DNA of 64,000 nt from Rhizomys pruinosus (Eukaryota > Chordata > Mammalia > Rodentia > Spalacidae): NCBI GenBank assembly GCA_009823505.1, contig VZQC01000356.1:607593-671592 (forward strand), in the 5' to 3' direction. The notes below the pieces were generated by a model that saw only the letters and a list, made by a program, of their open reading frames with translations, was not told the origin of the DNA and ran no database searches. Below, piece after piece: positions 47,880-59,876 of the stretch (position 1 is its first letter; each line of letters begins with the position of its first letter). The translations under genes and the position numbers were made by a program.

Positions 47880-49400
47880 AGTCCATGAGCTTAGCCGAAG
47901 GCACCATAATGAGAAACAGTGCCAGACAAGAAAAACCTTCCTTCGAGCTATTGGCCAGAGTAGTCCAACAGACTCCCCAAATTACACAGGCTATTGCCAC
48001 AGCCCTTGGTTACCTCCTAGAATCTGAAGGTAAGACCCTATTGCTGAAGACAGATGTCCTGTCAGAGACCAGATTTGGAGCAATGGAACTAGAACTGACC
48101 CAGAAGCCACTTCCCCTGAAGGCTAGCTCTCAGAGCTTTGCAGAGCACTACACAAGCTGCTAAGGGGGAACATTAACTGATGGTCCAACACAACATGTAA
48201 GACCAATAACCACAACAATGACCAGCACAGCATATGACACTGGTGCAGTAAGTGGCACTTTTAAGTTGGAGGCAACTTAACATGGCTACATAATTGGGCA
48301 TAAAGCTCACTAAATGGGAAAAACTTATGTGTGGTACTCCAAACATAGCCAAATATACAGGGATAGAGAGGTCATAGACCTTAGGAAAAAACCCAAGGTT
48401 GTCACATCCCGAGACTAATGTAACATCTTACTAAGTCCAAAATATGTAGCCTTATATTTATAGTGAAGTATCTCAGTTGCCATTTATTAAAGAAGGTTGC
48501 TTTGTACCAAATGAAAACTATTACAGAGTACCATAACTGGTCACACACAGACATTGTCTGTGAATTGCCCAAGCCTAAGCAGCACATCTACAATGTAAAC
48601 TCTATACCTTAGGCTCATGCACCATAGAACAGGGGGCCAAGAGGACACTAACGAATTTCCTAATTCTCTTCAGTGAAGCTCCCTCATGCAACAGAGGGCC
48701 AGGAATACAAAAGGTCACAAATGGCCAAAGCACAGAGATTAGGAGTCAGCAGAGTGTGGGTCCTTGGATAGGATGCCTATATTAAGCTTCACTCATCTGG
48801 GGCTCAGGGACCATTGAGTAAGAGGTTGTGGGAACACTGTAAGATCCAGGGATGTGGTACATGACCATATGGAAATAGAATCCTACAAACTCCTGACACC
48901 CTGCTCATATTAACCTACAGCAATGGTGTCAGCATGGACAAAACCCATGGAATCTCAACCCAGCATTGATCCGGGAAATGGGCAGAAGACTCCAATCTTA
49001 GCTGAAGAAATATTGGCACTTGACTACTGTTGGGTGAGGAAGAGCTGGTTTTCTTAAAGTGAGGGACTCTGGATAGTCTGACTAGACCTTAGCAGACGAA
49101 CTTGTACTGAGGAACATCTGGGAACAGTAACTTGACACAATAGGCATTATCACAAATGACAGAGTGGGGCACTATGGGAGGGTACCAGTGGGCAAAGGGT
49201 TATAAAAGGGTTTAAGATTGATTGGATGTTCATATGAAATACACAATAATTCAATAACTCTTTTAAAATCCCATTTTTCATAAAATTACAAGGCATAAAA
49301 TGGAGAAGAATATGCTTCTGGGTTAGGCAATAGTCTCCCGTGAAACTGTTATCAGCATCCCCTCCCAAGGTCCAAGTTTAAAGACTTGGTCCCAAGCTTG
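47880..49400 (+). repeat. Rodent interspersed repeat, long copy (shared with 7.2 kb)
   Basis: 48700-49150 shares ordered phrases with 7208-7715 (agattaggagtc, cagagtgtgggtcc, ggctcaggga, ccctgctcatattaac, gggactctggatag). The stretch before it (47880-48640) has a 92-codon open frame at 47885-48163 (start MSLAEGTIMRNSARQEKPSF), which I do not recognise and which may be repeat-derived. Limits are uncertain. Confidence 0.55.
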
Positions 49401-49562
49401 AGAGGAGGTAGAAACTTTATAAGATGGGGCACTGTTGTAAATGTTTAGGTCACTGGACATATGCCCCTAAGTGGACTGTGGGAGCTGACACTTTTCTCTT
49501 TGCTGTCAGCTTTTGGTTCACTAAGTGCTTCTGCTGTGATTTACTTTCTCACTGCTGGCCTA

Positions 49563-50668
49563 GTGATGCATCTGACAGAGCATTAACATCAAGAATATAT
49601 AAACTACTCAAAAAACAAAGAAGAAGACAAATGACCTACTCAAAAGATGGAGTAAAGAGATGAACAGAGACTTCACCAATAAGGAATTGAAGGTGGCTGA
49701 GAAACATCTTAAAGACCCTGTCTCGAAAAGACCAAAAACAAACAAACAACAAAAAGTGTTCAACATCATTAATAATTAAGGAAATGCAAATTAAAACCAC
49801 TCTCAGATATCATCTCACTCCAATATGGCTAGCTAAGATCAAGAAAACAAAAGACAACAGATGCTGGAGAGGTTGTGGGGAAAGGGGAAGACTCATCCGT
49901 GTAAGCTTGTACAACCACTATGGAAAGCAGTGTGGAGAACACTTAAAAGACTTGGAATGAGCCTACCACCTGACCCAGTCATACCACCTCTGGGTATATA
50001 CCCCAAAATCTCATCCTTCTGTGAAAATACATGCACATCCATGTTTATTGCAGCTCTCTTCACAATAGTGAAGAGCTGGAACTAACCCAAATGTCCCTCA
50101 ACAGATGAGTGGATGACAAAAATGTGGTACATCTACACATGGAGTACTATTAAGCAGTAAAAAAAGATGGCATTATGAATTTTGCAGGTAAATGGATGGA
50201 ACTTGAAGTCATTATGCTGCTGAGTGAAGTAACACAGTCCCAGAAAGACAAACAGAGAATGGTTTCCCTCATTTGTGGATGCTAATACCAAATCCCCCAG
50301 ATGAAAGGCAAGCTGAATAACATTATTGTTATATTTCTGTTTATCTGAAAACAACTATGTTGTTATAATATGAATCTCTCAATGGGCTGTAGAATCTATC
50401 CACCAATTATTTTCAGACTGTAATTACTGTATATGGGTGGAGAGTATCTATCCATATTTTAGACTAATATAAAATTAATGGAGGAAAATGTGAATTCCTA
50501 AGCCTAAAAAAAAGACTGAGAGAAAGATGCAGGACAGTTATGGCAGAATGCATGATCTGGGGTGGGGTGGGATGGCGTAGGGGGAAGGGAAAGGGGAATA
50601 TGCCTGAACTGAACTGAAAAATGATGTATGAAATACACAAAACATCGATAAAAAAAAAGAAAAAAAGA
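49563..50668 (+). mobile_element. 5'-truncated L1 3' end with B1-tail insertion
   Basis: Begins gatgcatctgacagagcattaac and continues through the ORF2 C-terminus ([21 protein letters not shown] text, tgtggtacatctacacatgg) and the 3' UTR (gatctggggtggggtggg), ending in an A-rich tail at about 50668. ORF2 is broken: in the knuckle, the tgctggtgggaat segment is missing at about 49897. At 49713-49756 a piece of B1 3' end interrupts the L1. Confidence 0.88.
49713..49756 (+). mobile_element. Extremely 5'-truncated B1 (tail only)
   Basis: gaccctgtctcgaaaagacc plus a caaacaaacaac-type tail, within L1 text that elsewhere reads cttaaagaagtgttcaac. Only about 20 bp of B1 body were copied. Confidence 0.75.
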
Positions 50669-50759
50669 AATCATGGACCAGAATCTCACAAAACTGTGAG
50701 CCTAATGAACCTTTTCTTTTTCTCTGTTTATTATCTCAGAAACTTCATTACAGTGAAGG

Positions 50760-50918
50760 AAACCTTACACTATATGTTCACATATGACAAGGTATATAAC
50801 ATCTGGGATTGTGTTCATGAAACAAATATGGGAATGATGGAAACCTTACACTATATGTTCACATATAACAAGGTATATAACATCTGGGATGGTGTTCATG
50901 AAACAAATATGGGAATGA
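50760..50918 (+). repeat. Tandem duplication, 81-bp period, two copies
   Basis: 50760-50840 and 50841-50918 agree except for a few bases (catatgacaagg / catataacaagg; gattgtgttc / gatggtgttc). The period is a multiple of three, so an accidental frame (50621-50926) stays open. No protein family recognised. Confidence 0.85.
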
Positions 50919-50926
50919 AAACCTGA

Positions 50927-51418
50927 CAGCTCTGATAAATAGCAAACTTGAAGCCAGCATCATAATGAAACAACTGTACTTCTTTACTAAGATATAACCA
51001 AAGACACTTTACAGAAATGCCATTTGTTATTTTCCTTAAAATTAGCAATACCTAAGATAAATGTCTGTGACTCAACAGTGAAAATTTCCACCTCTGAACT
51101 CTCTACTTGACTATATTCAGGTGAGAGACCCTAAAGATGGACATTCATTACCCTCCTCCCTTTTTGTATCATTCCCAGGCTATGAGCACACAGCAGATGT
51201 TGTTGTCAGGATGTTGTGACTAGTGGAGTGACTGACACCCAGGATGCAGCCAGGTGCTTAGCAGTTTGTACTTGTATGAGTTCTGATACTTGTTTGGGCA
51301 AAGTGCAATGAACTCAGTATAGTGTCATCATATATAATATTCATAGGCAAAACCACTTAGAAGGATAGGATTCAGGTCATGGGTATGAAAGATATCACTT
51401 TCTGTATACTTTTTTTTC
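50927..51418. other. No gene recognised
   Basis: About 490 bp of ordinary DNA with no repeat or coding signal. Confidence 0.5.
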
Positions 51419-51616
51419 TTTTATCTCTATTTCTTTTTCTTTTCCTTTTTTTTTTGGTCTTTTCAAGACAGGGTTTCCCTGTAGCCCCAGCTGTCCTGGA
51501 ACTCACACTGTAGACCAGGCTGGCCTTGAACTCACAAAGATCCGCCTGCCTCTACCTCCCAAGTGCTAGGATTAAAGGCGTGCGCCACCACACCTGGCAT
51601 TTTTATCTCTATTTCT
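51419..51616 (-). mobile_element. B1 SINE with 16-bp TSD
   Basis: A minus-strand B1 of 51435-51600 (ttttcaagacagggtttccc to ccaccacacctggca). The exact 16-mer ttttatctctatttct is at 51419-51434 and 51601-51616. Confidence 0.93.
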
Positions 51617-51627
51617 ATGGTAAAGTT

Positions 51628-51880
51628 GAGAGCACAATTTTTTTTAATTTCTGTATGTGTATGAATGTACTGTCTGCATGCAAGTTTGTGCACCCGTGTC
51701 GTGCAATGCCGTGGAGGTCAGAAGAGGGTCTCGGATTCCCCTGGAACTGGAGTTCTCCTGGAATTGGAGTTTCAGACGGTTCTCGGCCGCCATGTGGATG
51801 CTGGGGATCGAACCCGGGTCCTCTGTAAGAGCGGTCAGTGCTCTCAACCGCTAGGCCATCTCTCCATCCCGAGAGCACAA
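51628..51880 (-). mobile_element. B3-like SINE with 10-bp TSD
   Basis: A minus-strand copy of 51638-51870, ending ggccatctctccatccc. gagagcacaa flanks it at 51628-51637 and 51871-51880. It lies 22 bp from the preceding B1. Confidence 0.92.
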
Positions 51881-52105
51881 ATTTTTATCTGTCATACTGG
51901 AGCTCAATATACAAACTTCGTGAAGAATGTCAATAATTCTATCATAAAACAGATATTTCATCTGAAAAATAGCCTGGAGTTAGAAATAAGTAACCAGCCA
52001 TCATAACTAACACATAATATATGACTAAAATACGGACACATTTATTGAAACAATATTCAGAAGATGGTTAAATGGTCTTGGCAGATAGAATTCAGGGCTG
52101 CTTGT

Positions 52106-52282
52106 AAAAGCTGTCTCAGCCGGGCATGGCGGCGCATGCCCTTAATCCTAGCACTTGGGAGGCAGAGGCAAGCGGATCTTTGTGAGTTCAAGGCCAGCGT
52201 GGTCTACAGAGAGTTCCAGGACAGCTGGGGCTACAGGGAGACCCTGTCTCGAAAAGACCAAAAAAAAAAAAAAGCTGTCTCA
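52106..52282 (+). mobile_element. B1 SINE with 13-bp TSD
   Basis: B1 of 52119-52269 (gccgggcatggcggcgcatg to ccctgtctcgaaaagacc plus A tail). The 13-mer aaaagctgtctca is at 52106-52118 and 52270-52282, its left end merging with the A tail. It retains CpGs in the head, so it is young. Confidence 0.93.
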
Positions 52283-52459
52283 AACAGCCTTTGTAATGTT
52301 CTTTCACTGTGCGTTGTCTGTGTGCCACTTCCTTTCTCAGGGAACTTTGGATCCAAGGGGACAGCAGCCCTGGATGTGCTGCTCAGGTGACTCCCACAAG
52401 CCTGGACTTGAAAGCTCTACAAATGTCTCCATAGGCACCCCAAATTCTAACAATTCTAT

Positions 52460-52512
52460 GTCTTTCTTTCTTTCTTTCTTTCTTTCTTTTTCTTTCTTTC
52501 CTTCTTTCTTTC
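52460..52512. repeat. (CTTT)n microsatellite
   Basis: tctttctttctttc with minor interruptions. It abuts the tail of an old minus-strand SINE, from whose A-rich tail it probably grew. Confidence 0.93.
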
Positions 52513-52715
52513 ATGTCAGGATTATACCTGGTATGTAAGTGCACTCATGTCTTAAAATGTCTGCCCCTGCCCAGGACAGAGGAAGTTATCAGATCCCCTG
52601 GAACTGGAGTTACATACATTTGTTAGCTGCCCTATGAGTGCTGGGATTTGAACCCAGGTCCTCTGCAAGAATAACAGCCAGTGTGTTTAACCACTGAGCC
52701 ATCTCTCCAGCCTTC
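52513..52715 (-). mobile_element. Old B3-like SINE
   Basis: cccctggaactggagttacatac, gagtgctgggatttgaaccc, ccactgagccatctctccagcc on the minus strand, more diverged than the young copies. Its body is closer to the classic B3 pattern. Confidence 0.8.
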
Positions 52716-53037
52716 CATGTGTATTTGAAAAGAGGAAATACTTTCCACTCTCAGGGTGTAATGTTTGGTATACGAACAAAAGTTCTAACTTACTCATTAA
52801 ATTATTTTGTCTTTAAATATAATCACTTGCTTTTGCTCTACTTGGCCTGTCTTCAGGTAAGAGTCATGGGATAATCTCTTGTTATGAATGGTCTTATATC
52901 CAAATCCATACAGTTTTGGTTTTATATGAGTAATTGCCTTCCTATGTGATGAATTGGTGTCACACCAAATGCAGCTTTTAACTTTCTTACATTCCCTTTC
53001 TCTCTCTCAATGCTTCTGTTGTCAGATTTTAACCTTT

Positions 53038-53082
53038 TCTTTTCTTTTCTTTTTTCTTTTTTTTTTTTTTTTTTTTTTTTTT
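53038..53082. repeat. T-rich/(TTTTC) tract
   Basis: ttttcttttcttttc followed by a long poly(T). It could be the tail of a lost minus-strand SINE. Lys/Glu-rich frames across it are artefacts. Confidence 0.85.
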
Positions 53083-53158
53083 CACAGCATGAAAAAGATA
53101 CTGAGTTAGTCATACTTACAAAAGAAACACTTTCATGTAGTTAAAAATGGTATGAAGA

Positions 53159-53316
53159 TTTTTTTTTTTTTTGTTTTTTCGTGACAGGGTCTCCCTGTAG
53201 CCCCAGCTGTCCTGGAACTCACTCTGTAGACCAGGCTGGCTTTGAACTCACAAAGATCCGCCTGCCTCTGCCTCCCAAGTGCTAGGATTAAAGGCATGAG
53301 CCACCACACCCAGCTT
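53159..53316 (-). mobile_element. B1 SINE
   Basis: ttttttcgtgacagggtctccc to gagccaccacacccagc, minus strand, nearly full length. Confidence 0.93.
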
Positions 53317-53575
53317 AACCTTTGCTTTTCTTACTGTTTCTTTTGGTCCAGTAAATTTGTGTTGTTTGACTTCAGAAATCATTAAACAAATCTATTTACT
53401 CCAGCACTTCGTCCCACATTGTACTAACGATCCTTCAGTTTCCATAGCAAACCAAGATTCTCCTTATACAATCAAGTCACTGGTCTTAAAGTGAATTATA
53501 TTTCTGGTCTATGTGGTTAACATTAGTTTATACACAGTTTCATTTGTTTTCTTTTCTTTTTAGAAGTTGTTTCCT

Positions 53576-53743
53576 TTCTATTAACTTTTTTTGACTCTTC
53601 TAGACAGGGTCTCCCTGTAGCCCCAGCTGTCCTGGAACTCACTCTGTAGACCAGGCTGGCCTTGAACTCACAAAGATCCGCCTGCCTCTGCCTCTCGAGT
53701 GCTAGGATTAAAGGCATGCGCCACCACGCCTGGCTTCTATTAA
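53576..53743 (-). mobile_element. B1 SINE with 9-bp TSD
   Basis: B1 of 53585-53734, gactcttctagacagggtc to gcgccaccacgcctggc, minus strand. ttctattaa flanks it at 53576-53584 and 53735-53743. Confidence 0.9.
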
Positions 53744-53819
53744 TTTTAAAAGTATGTTAAGCATTTATTTATTTCCAAGTCAAAACTCAAAAACATATAT
53801 TTAACCTGTCTAGTTTTGG

Positions 53820-53998
53820 GTCTGAAGAGAGTGCTTGGGTGGTTAAGTTCCCAGCACCCACACTACAGCTAACAAGTAGCTGTAATTCCAGTTCCAGGGG
53901 ATCCAATGCCCTAAGCTGGCCTCTATGGGCATTGCATGCATGGGTGCACTTACATAAATGCAGGCAAAACTCATACACATAAAAAATAAAAGTAAATA
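53820..53998 (+). mobile_element. Old B3-like SINE
   Basis: gtgcttgggtggttaag head (short), cccagcacccac, attccagttccaggggatcc, gcattgcatgcatggg, then catacacataaaaaataaaag. Diverged and partly deleted in the head. Confidence 0.78.
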
Positions 53999-55122
53999 CA
54001 TAAATAGTTGAGTTTCTGTTCCCGACTCTTTAATTTAGCACTTACTTCCTACAAAAGTAATTATTTATTACCTTACTGTTTGTCAATATTTTTATTGAAG
54101 ATCATATCTGTGGACATGTGCTTGACTTAAATACATAGCACAATACAAATTTTATCCAAATTTTCAATAGATAATATATAGTGCAAATCATGTTCATCTA
54201 TACACCTCACCTTTGTATACTAACGATTACTTTAAGGAAATCATTCCACTACACCTTTGCCTGAACTGCGTTGGGGTACAGTACTGTGTGCTGCCCGTGT
54301 CTGCAATGCCTTGGATCCTCAGGTTTCATAGGTAAAACTTCAGTTACCTGAGTTCCACTGATTGTAACAAGAATCAAAGCAGTGCTCACAGTCCGTGGGA
54401 AGTCGCTCGAGAACATTGCATTCTCAGGCAGTACCCAGCCCTTCTACCTCTGATACCTAGCTGTCATATCAATCACTTCAAACTTCTACTGACATCTCTC
54501 CAATCTTTCCCATGAGCAAGGGATATATGGTATACAGTCTATGTCACAAAGGACTACCACTTTGTGCTACAAAATCTAATTTGAAAAATAAAGCATTGTT
54601 AAATTAAATTTTAATGAATTTTGTAAAATACTATTTTGTGGTCTTGATTGCCATGGGTAACTGTTGGCTGTGTTTGGGGTTCAGCATTTTGTGGGAAGAA
54701 CAGTGAAAATTGACCTTCAAACACAACAAAAGCTGAAGCTCCTTTTTCTCCTAAACCTGAGCTTAGGATAACACTACCTTGCTTTAAAGCAACAGACTTC
54801 TAGTGCACCTTGTACCAACTGAAAGTTCCAATAATAGATACTACAGGAGACGTTCCTTTACCCAGTTCCAGGGGTGAACTGTAAATGCTTTCACTGAGGC
54901 CTTAAAGCATTCTGCAGCTAAGCTGCTTAATGGGACATCGACTCAGAGCACGTCTGGATCGCTGCATAAGTCCTCTCCCATCAGCACGATTGTTTCTCAC
55001 TTTATCGTTCTGTAATTTTTTTGAGCAATGTCGATTGAATTGTATACACTGCATGTACTCTAGAAAAGCTCGAAATGATTAACACCCTGTCAAGACTTTA
55101 ACCTTTAGAAAGAAGTATCAAG
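53999..55122. other. No gene recognised
   Basis: About 1.1 kb without repeats or coding signals that I can identify. Confidence 0.5.
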
Positions 55123-55170
55123 GTGCTAAGGATGTAGCTCAGTGGTAGAGTGTGTGCTTACCTAGCAACA
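55123..55170 (+). mobile_element. ID-like SINE fragment
   Basis: tgctaaggatgtagctcagtggtagagtgtgtgcttacctagc matches the tRNA-Ala/BC1-derived ID head, a rodent SINE. No long A tail follows, and it is too short and diverged to be a tRNA gene. Confidence 0.65.
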
Positions 55171-56509
55171 GAAAAGGTAGGGATGAGAGAAAGGCCGAGC
55201 AATTTGGTCTTCCTAAAACGCTTTTTGAGCAGCTGTATGAAACATTTAATTTAGATTTTACCTGATTTTTCCTAAGAATTTTGATAGTGGTTTTCTGGTC
55301 TACTTAATTCTAAGCTGCTATTTGAACATTTATTTTTTTTCTCAATATAAAATCTACGTTCTGAGTGTTTCATACTCTGCATGGAACACCATGGTTACAC
55401 AGTTTTTTATAGGTTTGTCTTATAGGTTTGTTTCATCTAAATCAGGATATACTGAAAATGTCCAAATGATTGCTTAATTCCCAGAGGAAAGGAAAAGGTA
55501 ATAAACATCATTTCTAGTTTGACTTTATTATTTAGAAGATCTTTCTTGAAAGTAACATGATTTTCTCATTACCATCATATCATGTATACTCTTCTCCAGA
55601 AAATGAAGGACCTAAGTTTCTGCCTAACAACATATTTGCCTGAATACATTTTTAATTTTTATGCATTTATCCTCAGTAGTGACTATAGTTCTGAAAAATC
55701 AAATAAAGAGACATACATAAATCTACCTACGCGTACCTAACAGTTACAAGAGAGTCAAAGCTAAGCATACTGCAAATTAGTTACTATCTTAGGGAGCTGC
55801 TCATCACTATGATGAAATGCCTAACAAGCAACTTCCAAGGACCAAAGATTGAACTGGGTCATAATTCCACAGGTTGAGTCCATAGTCACCTGCCGCTATG
55901 GCTTTGGTAGCATGGTAAGGCAGAGTATCATGGAGAGGAACTCGGAGCAGAGCAAAGTTCCTCACCTCATAGTAGCTGAGATAAAGAAAAGGGAGGGACA
56001 CAATGGACAAGGTACAGCCCCCAAGGACATGCCTCCAGTGACCTGCTTCTCCCACATAGGCCTCACCTCCTAGAAATCCCGGAACTTCTCAGAATAATGC
56101 CTACACTGTAGAAGGCTTTGGGAGGGACACCTTACATGGACACTGTAACCATGGCTTTCCACAAGGACAGTCAAAACTGACCCAAACTCCAGAGAGAGGT
56201 GTTTACAGGGAGAAACTAGATCTTAACATTTTCTCAACAAGGGCAGCTGCTAATAGCTACCATGTCAATCAGTACAGGAATTCACCTAGAAATTTTCAAC
56301 AAATCACCGAAGCCTATGTGTATGCCAGAATAGGAATTATATTCTTACATACATTTTCTCTAGGGAACAACCCCCTCGACCCCCACCACTACCACCACCA
56401 GCCGCAGGTACGTTCACAGGAGACTGGAAGGCACACTGAAAAAGATGCTTTCCATATGCTGGCTGCCTCTTCTGAGGCTCCGAACTCTATCTCCTGCCTC
56501 TCTCTTATA
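55171..56509. other. No gene; possible old repeat at 55790-56290
   Basis: The second half (gggagctgctcatcactatgatgaaatgcc, ggagggacac...) resembles a decayed rodent repeat of the kind at 34.0 kb, at low confidence. The rest is unassigned. Confidence 0.4.
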
Positions 56510-56822
56510 GAAAAGAGATCTGCAGGCCTGGAGAGATGGCCTAGTGGTTAAGAGCGCCGACCGCTGTTACAGAGGACCCAGGTTCGATCCCCAGCACCCA
56601 CATGGCGGCCGAGAGCCGTCTGAAACTCCAGTTCCAGGAGAACTCCAGTTCCAGGGGAATCCGAGACCCACTTCTGACCTCCGCGGCATTGCACGACATG
56701 GGTGCACAAACCTGCATGCAGACAGAACATTCATACACATACAGAAATAAATAAAATTAAAAAAAAAAAGAAAAGACCCTAAAAAAAAAAGAAAAAAAAA
56801 AAAAAGAAAAGAGATCTGCAGG
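56510..56822 (+). mobile_element. B3-like SINE with 17-bp TSD
   Basis: Full young copy from about 56527 to 56805 with a long A-rich tail. The 17-mer gaaaagagatctgcagg is at 56510-56526 and 56806-56822. Confidence 0.93.
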
Positions 56823-57369
56823 CAGAAGAACAACAAAATACTCCTTGCACCTGTTTGTGGAGGTTCCCTTCCATGCGGGGCCAAGGCCACACGAGGAAAC
56901 ACTTGGGAATTGGCAGAAATCCATGTCAGACCCACCACCTCAGGAGAAAGGCACGGACACGGTGAAGCCATGTCCCCGGACACGGTGAAGCCATGTCCCC
57001 CAGAGCCAGGTTCTCAGAGACTGTTGGGGACAGAGGCCAAAACGGCATCAAAGAACACACCCCACATCCTCTCATCACTACTCTAGCTGTGATGGGTAAA
57101 ATAACCATGCAGTACAGCTGAGAAACCTGCAATGGGCAGAGCAGAAAGACAGAGCTGGGGTGGAGATGAGTACTAACAAGTTAGATTACACCCTAATCGT
57201 CAGGCTTCATGTGGGAATGAGAAGGTTGGAATGCATTGTGGTTAAGCACTGGGTAAGCAGGACACCAACGTCAGTGTCTTGAGGAAAGATAAGAACCTAA
57301 TACAAATAATGATGTTTCATACATGTCAATGGCCAAGTAGTACCTGACTACTACAAAACAAAACTGGTA
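56823..57369. other. No gene; 23-bp tandem pair at 56954-56999
   Basis: ggacacggtgaagccatgtc is repeated with a step of 23 bp (starts at 56954 and 56977). Otherwise unassigned. Confidence 0.55.
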
Positions 57370-58760
57370 TTTTAATGTGTATTTTATTGAACTTTTGTGC
57401 ATTTCATACACATTAATCATATTAAGGCCCCCTGACTTATCTACGCCCACCCACTGAATTTCACGCTTTCTGTCATATATGTTAAGGCCTACTGAGTAAA
57501 GTTTGTGTTCCCAGATGTCTCTCACCATGGAGACCTGTCAACCTATCTAGCGTCACTCCCTCCAACTTTCCCTCATCCAAGAGTGATTAGCTCCCAGCAG
57601 TTCCTCAGCTAAGGCTGAGGCTTCCTGCTGTTCCCCTAGTTCTATGCTGAGTTTTATTCTGAAGGAGTGCATGGGTCTTGAGCATGCCATCATCACTGCT
57701 ATAAGTTCATAGGAGCAAGTTCCCAGAATCCCGTAAGACTTTCCTTGAGGCCATGCACCACCCCTGGCTCTTATAATCTACCTATCCACTCTTCTCCAAT
57801 CGTCTCTGAGCCTTGGGTGAGTGAGATTTAATATAGAAGTCCTGTCCAAGACCACGCCGTCTGCAGTCTCTTGTTCTCTGTCCAACACGTTGGACAGTTG
57901 TGGCCATCTGTGTTCACTGCTCTCTGTTGCATGAAGAAAAGTTCTTCAGTGAGAGTTTGGACATGCATTAGTGTTTTCTCTACCCCCTGTTCCATTATGT
58001 TTTGTGAGCCTTAGGTGTGAAGATTCCATTGTGGATGTATCACTTAGGGCTGGGCATCTCACAGACAGTTATTCTGTGTTTGTCTAGTTCTAGAACTCTG
58101 CAATAGTCTCCATCTGCTGCAAAAAAAAGGCTTCTTTGATAAGTGGTGACTGGTATACTTGTCTGTAAATATCACAATACATGTTGAGCATACTACAAGA
58201 ATATACATTTGTCTAGGGATTTGACAGATGTAGGGTTTTTCTGTAAAATCTATGATCTCTCCAATCATGTGTATTTGTCTATGTTACAGTGCCAAACCCA
58301 AGTTCTCTCACATTGAGTGGCTTAAGTCCAGTTAGATAGGTCTTGATTATCTGCAAGATAAAAGTGACACTACCATGCTAACAGAGATAGATAGTTTATT
58401 GTGGTTAGTAGTCTTTAAATCTGGGGTTGGACCATTAACTGATTTTCACCCATAGAAGCTTGCATAGAATCCTCTAGAACTATGAAAGCTAGTCCTTAGG
58501 GAGGAGGCTTCCAGGTCAGTTCCAGCTCCCCTGCTCCAAGTCCTGTGTCTGAAGTAAGTTCTGTCTTCAGTAATAAGGTCTTATCTTCAATATCTGAGGG
58601 GTAATCAGGGGCTGTGGCAATATGTGTTATTTTGGGACTCTCTTGGCCCAGCATTTTATCTTGAAAAGATAAGACATTTTCTTATGGAAGGGATTTTGGA
58701 AGCATCTTAGCTTGTAAGTAATTGTCAAATGGTAAAAGAGGATTATCTAGAATTGGAAAG
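57370..58760 (-). mobile_element. Old L1 3' UTR-like sequence
   Basis: ttttgtgcatttcatacac, ctgagccttgggtgag, gggctgggcatctcacagac and ctccatctgctgc are phrases I associate with an old rodent L1 3' UTR read on the minus strand. Decayed; limits uncertain. Confidence 0.5.
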
Positions 58761-58838
58761 CAAACTGCACCACCAGATGTGCCCTGGTAGGGCTCATAAC
58801 ATACTTAATGGACTGTGGTAGCTGGCCGACTCTGAAGG

Positions 58839-58910
<72 letters not shown>
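58839..58910. repeat. (GT)n(GA)n compound microsatellite
   Basis: About 12 GT units pass directly into about 24 GA units. Confidence 0.96.
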
Positions 58911-58914
<4 letters not shown>

Positions 58915-59500
58915 GGCATTCACCTAGCATTTCTCATGGTTAAAATGCACATGGGTAATTGTGAAATTCTAGTTTACCCTCAAATTGTACTTTAATATAT
59001 CAATCCTGTTGGAACAAATTCACATTTTCAAAACCAAATGTTTCAGCCAAACTGATTGTATTTTATTTGTCTCTTAACATCTGTTATTACATGTATGTCT
59101 TATCCTAATTTCTTCTCTCAAAGATGATGAGATGTCCCCTCCTCCTCACCAAAATGATTCCTCCAGCTGTATCCTTGATAGTGGTTAAAATTCACAGATC
59201 CGTTTGATTTCTGAGAAGTCTAATTTCAACAGCCCATCTCCCTCACCCTCTCCCATATAAAAATGTCTTCTGCCTGCCAACGTGGCTGTCCACTTAAAAT
59301 GGGTATTTTTGTCTACTCTTGTGAGGAGTCAGTCCTAATTTGAACCATGTCCTGTCCTCTCTCTAGTTACCTGTTCCTGTATGTAACAAACTTGAAATTC
59401 TAGAACTTTAATAGCTAGAGCTGTTCTTTAAGTGTCATGATAGATATCTTTTTGTTGTTGTTGTTGTCATTGTCTTTTTTATTGATGTTTTATGATTTCT
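58911..59500. other. No gene recognised
   Basis: Unassigned sequence with no motif noted. Confidence 0.45.
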
Positions 59501-59501
59501 T

Positions 59502-59876
59502 TTTTTTAACTTTTTTTTATTGATGCTTTGTGCATTTCATACATCATTTTCCAATTCAGTTCAGGCGTATCTCCCCTTCCCTTCCCCCCCACCCCCACCC
59601 CAACCAAGATCATGCATTCTACCATGACTGTCCTGCATATCTCTCTCAGTTTTTTTTTCCATTTTTTAGCTATAAGTGATAATCCATGAGTACAAGCATC
59701 CTTCATGTAAAACCAATTTGCAGGCTGTTGTGCCCAAACCCCCACAGCCCCACCTTCCAGCGGGGAGTGAGGGGTTGTATGTTCAATCAGGTTAATCAAA
59801 TGAGGGTCCAGACTACATTGCTGTAGTTTCACCCTTCACCCCAATCGCAGCCCTTACATTCTACCACGCCCCCGAA
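59502..59876 (-). mobile_element. L1 3' UTR end, collinear copy
   Basis: Poly(T), attgatgctttgtgcatttc, tagctataagtgataatcc, then without a strand switch acaagcatccttcatg to ctaccacgccccc. It is the uninverted counterpart of 27191-27612 and defines the normal order of the two parts. Confidence 0.85.

Noticed and set aside
55123..55170. tRNA gene
   Set aside because: tagctcagtggtagag is the A-box part of an ID SINE; no B box or acceptor-stem closure follows.
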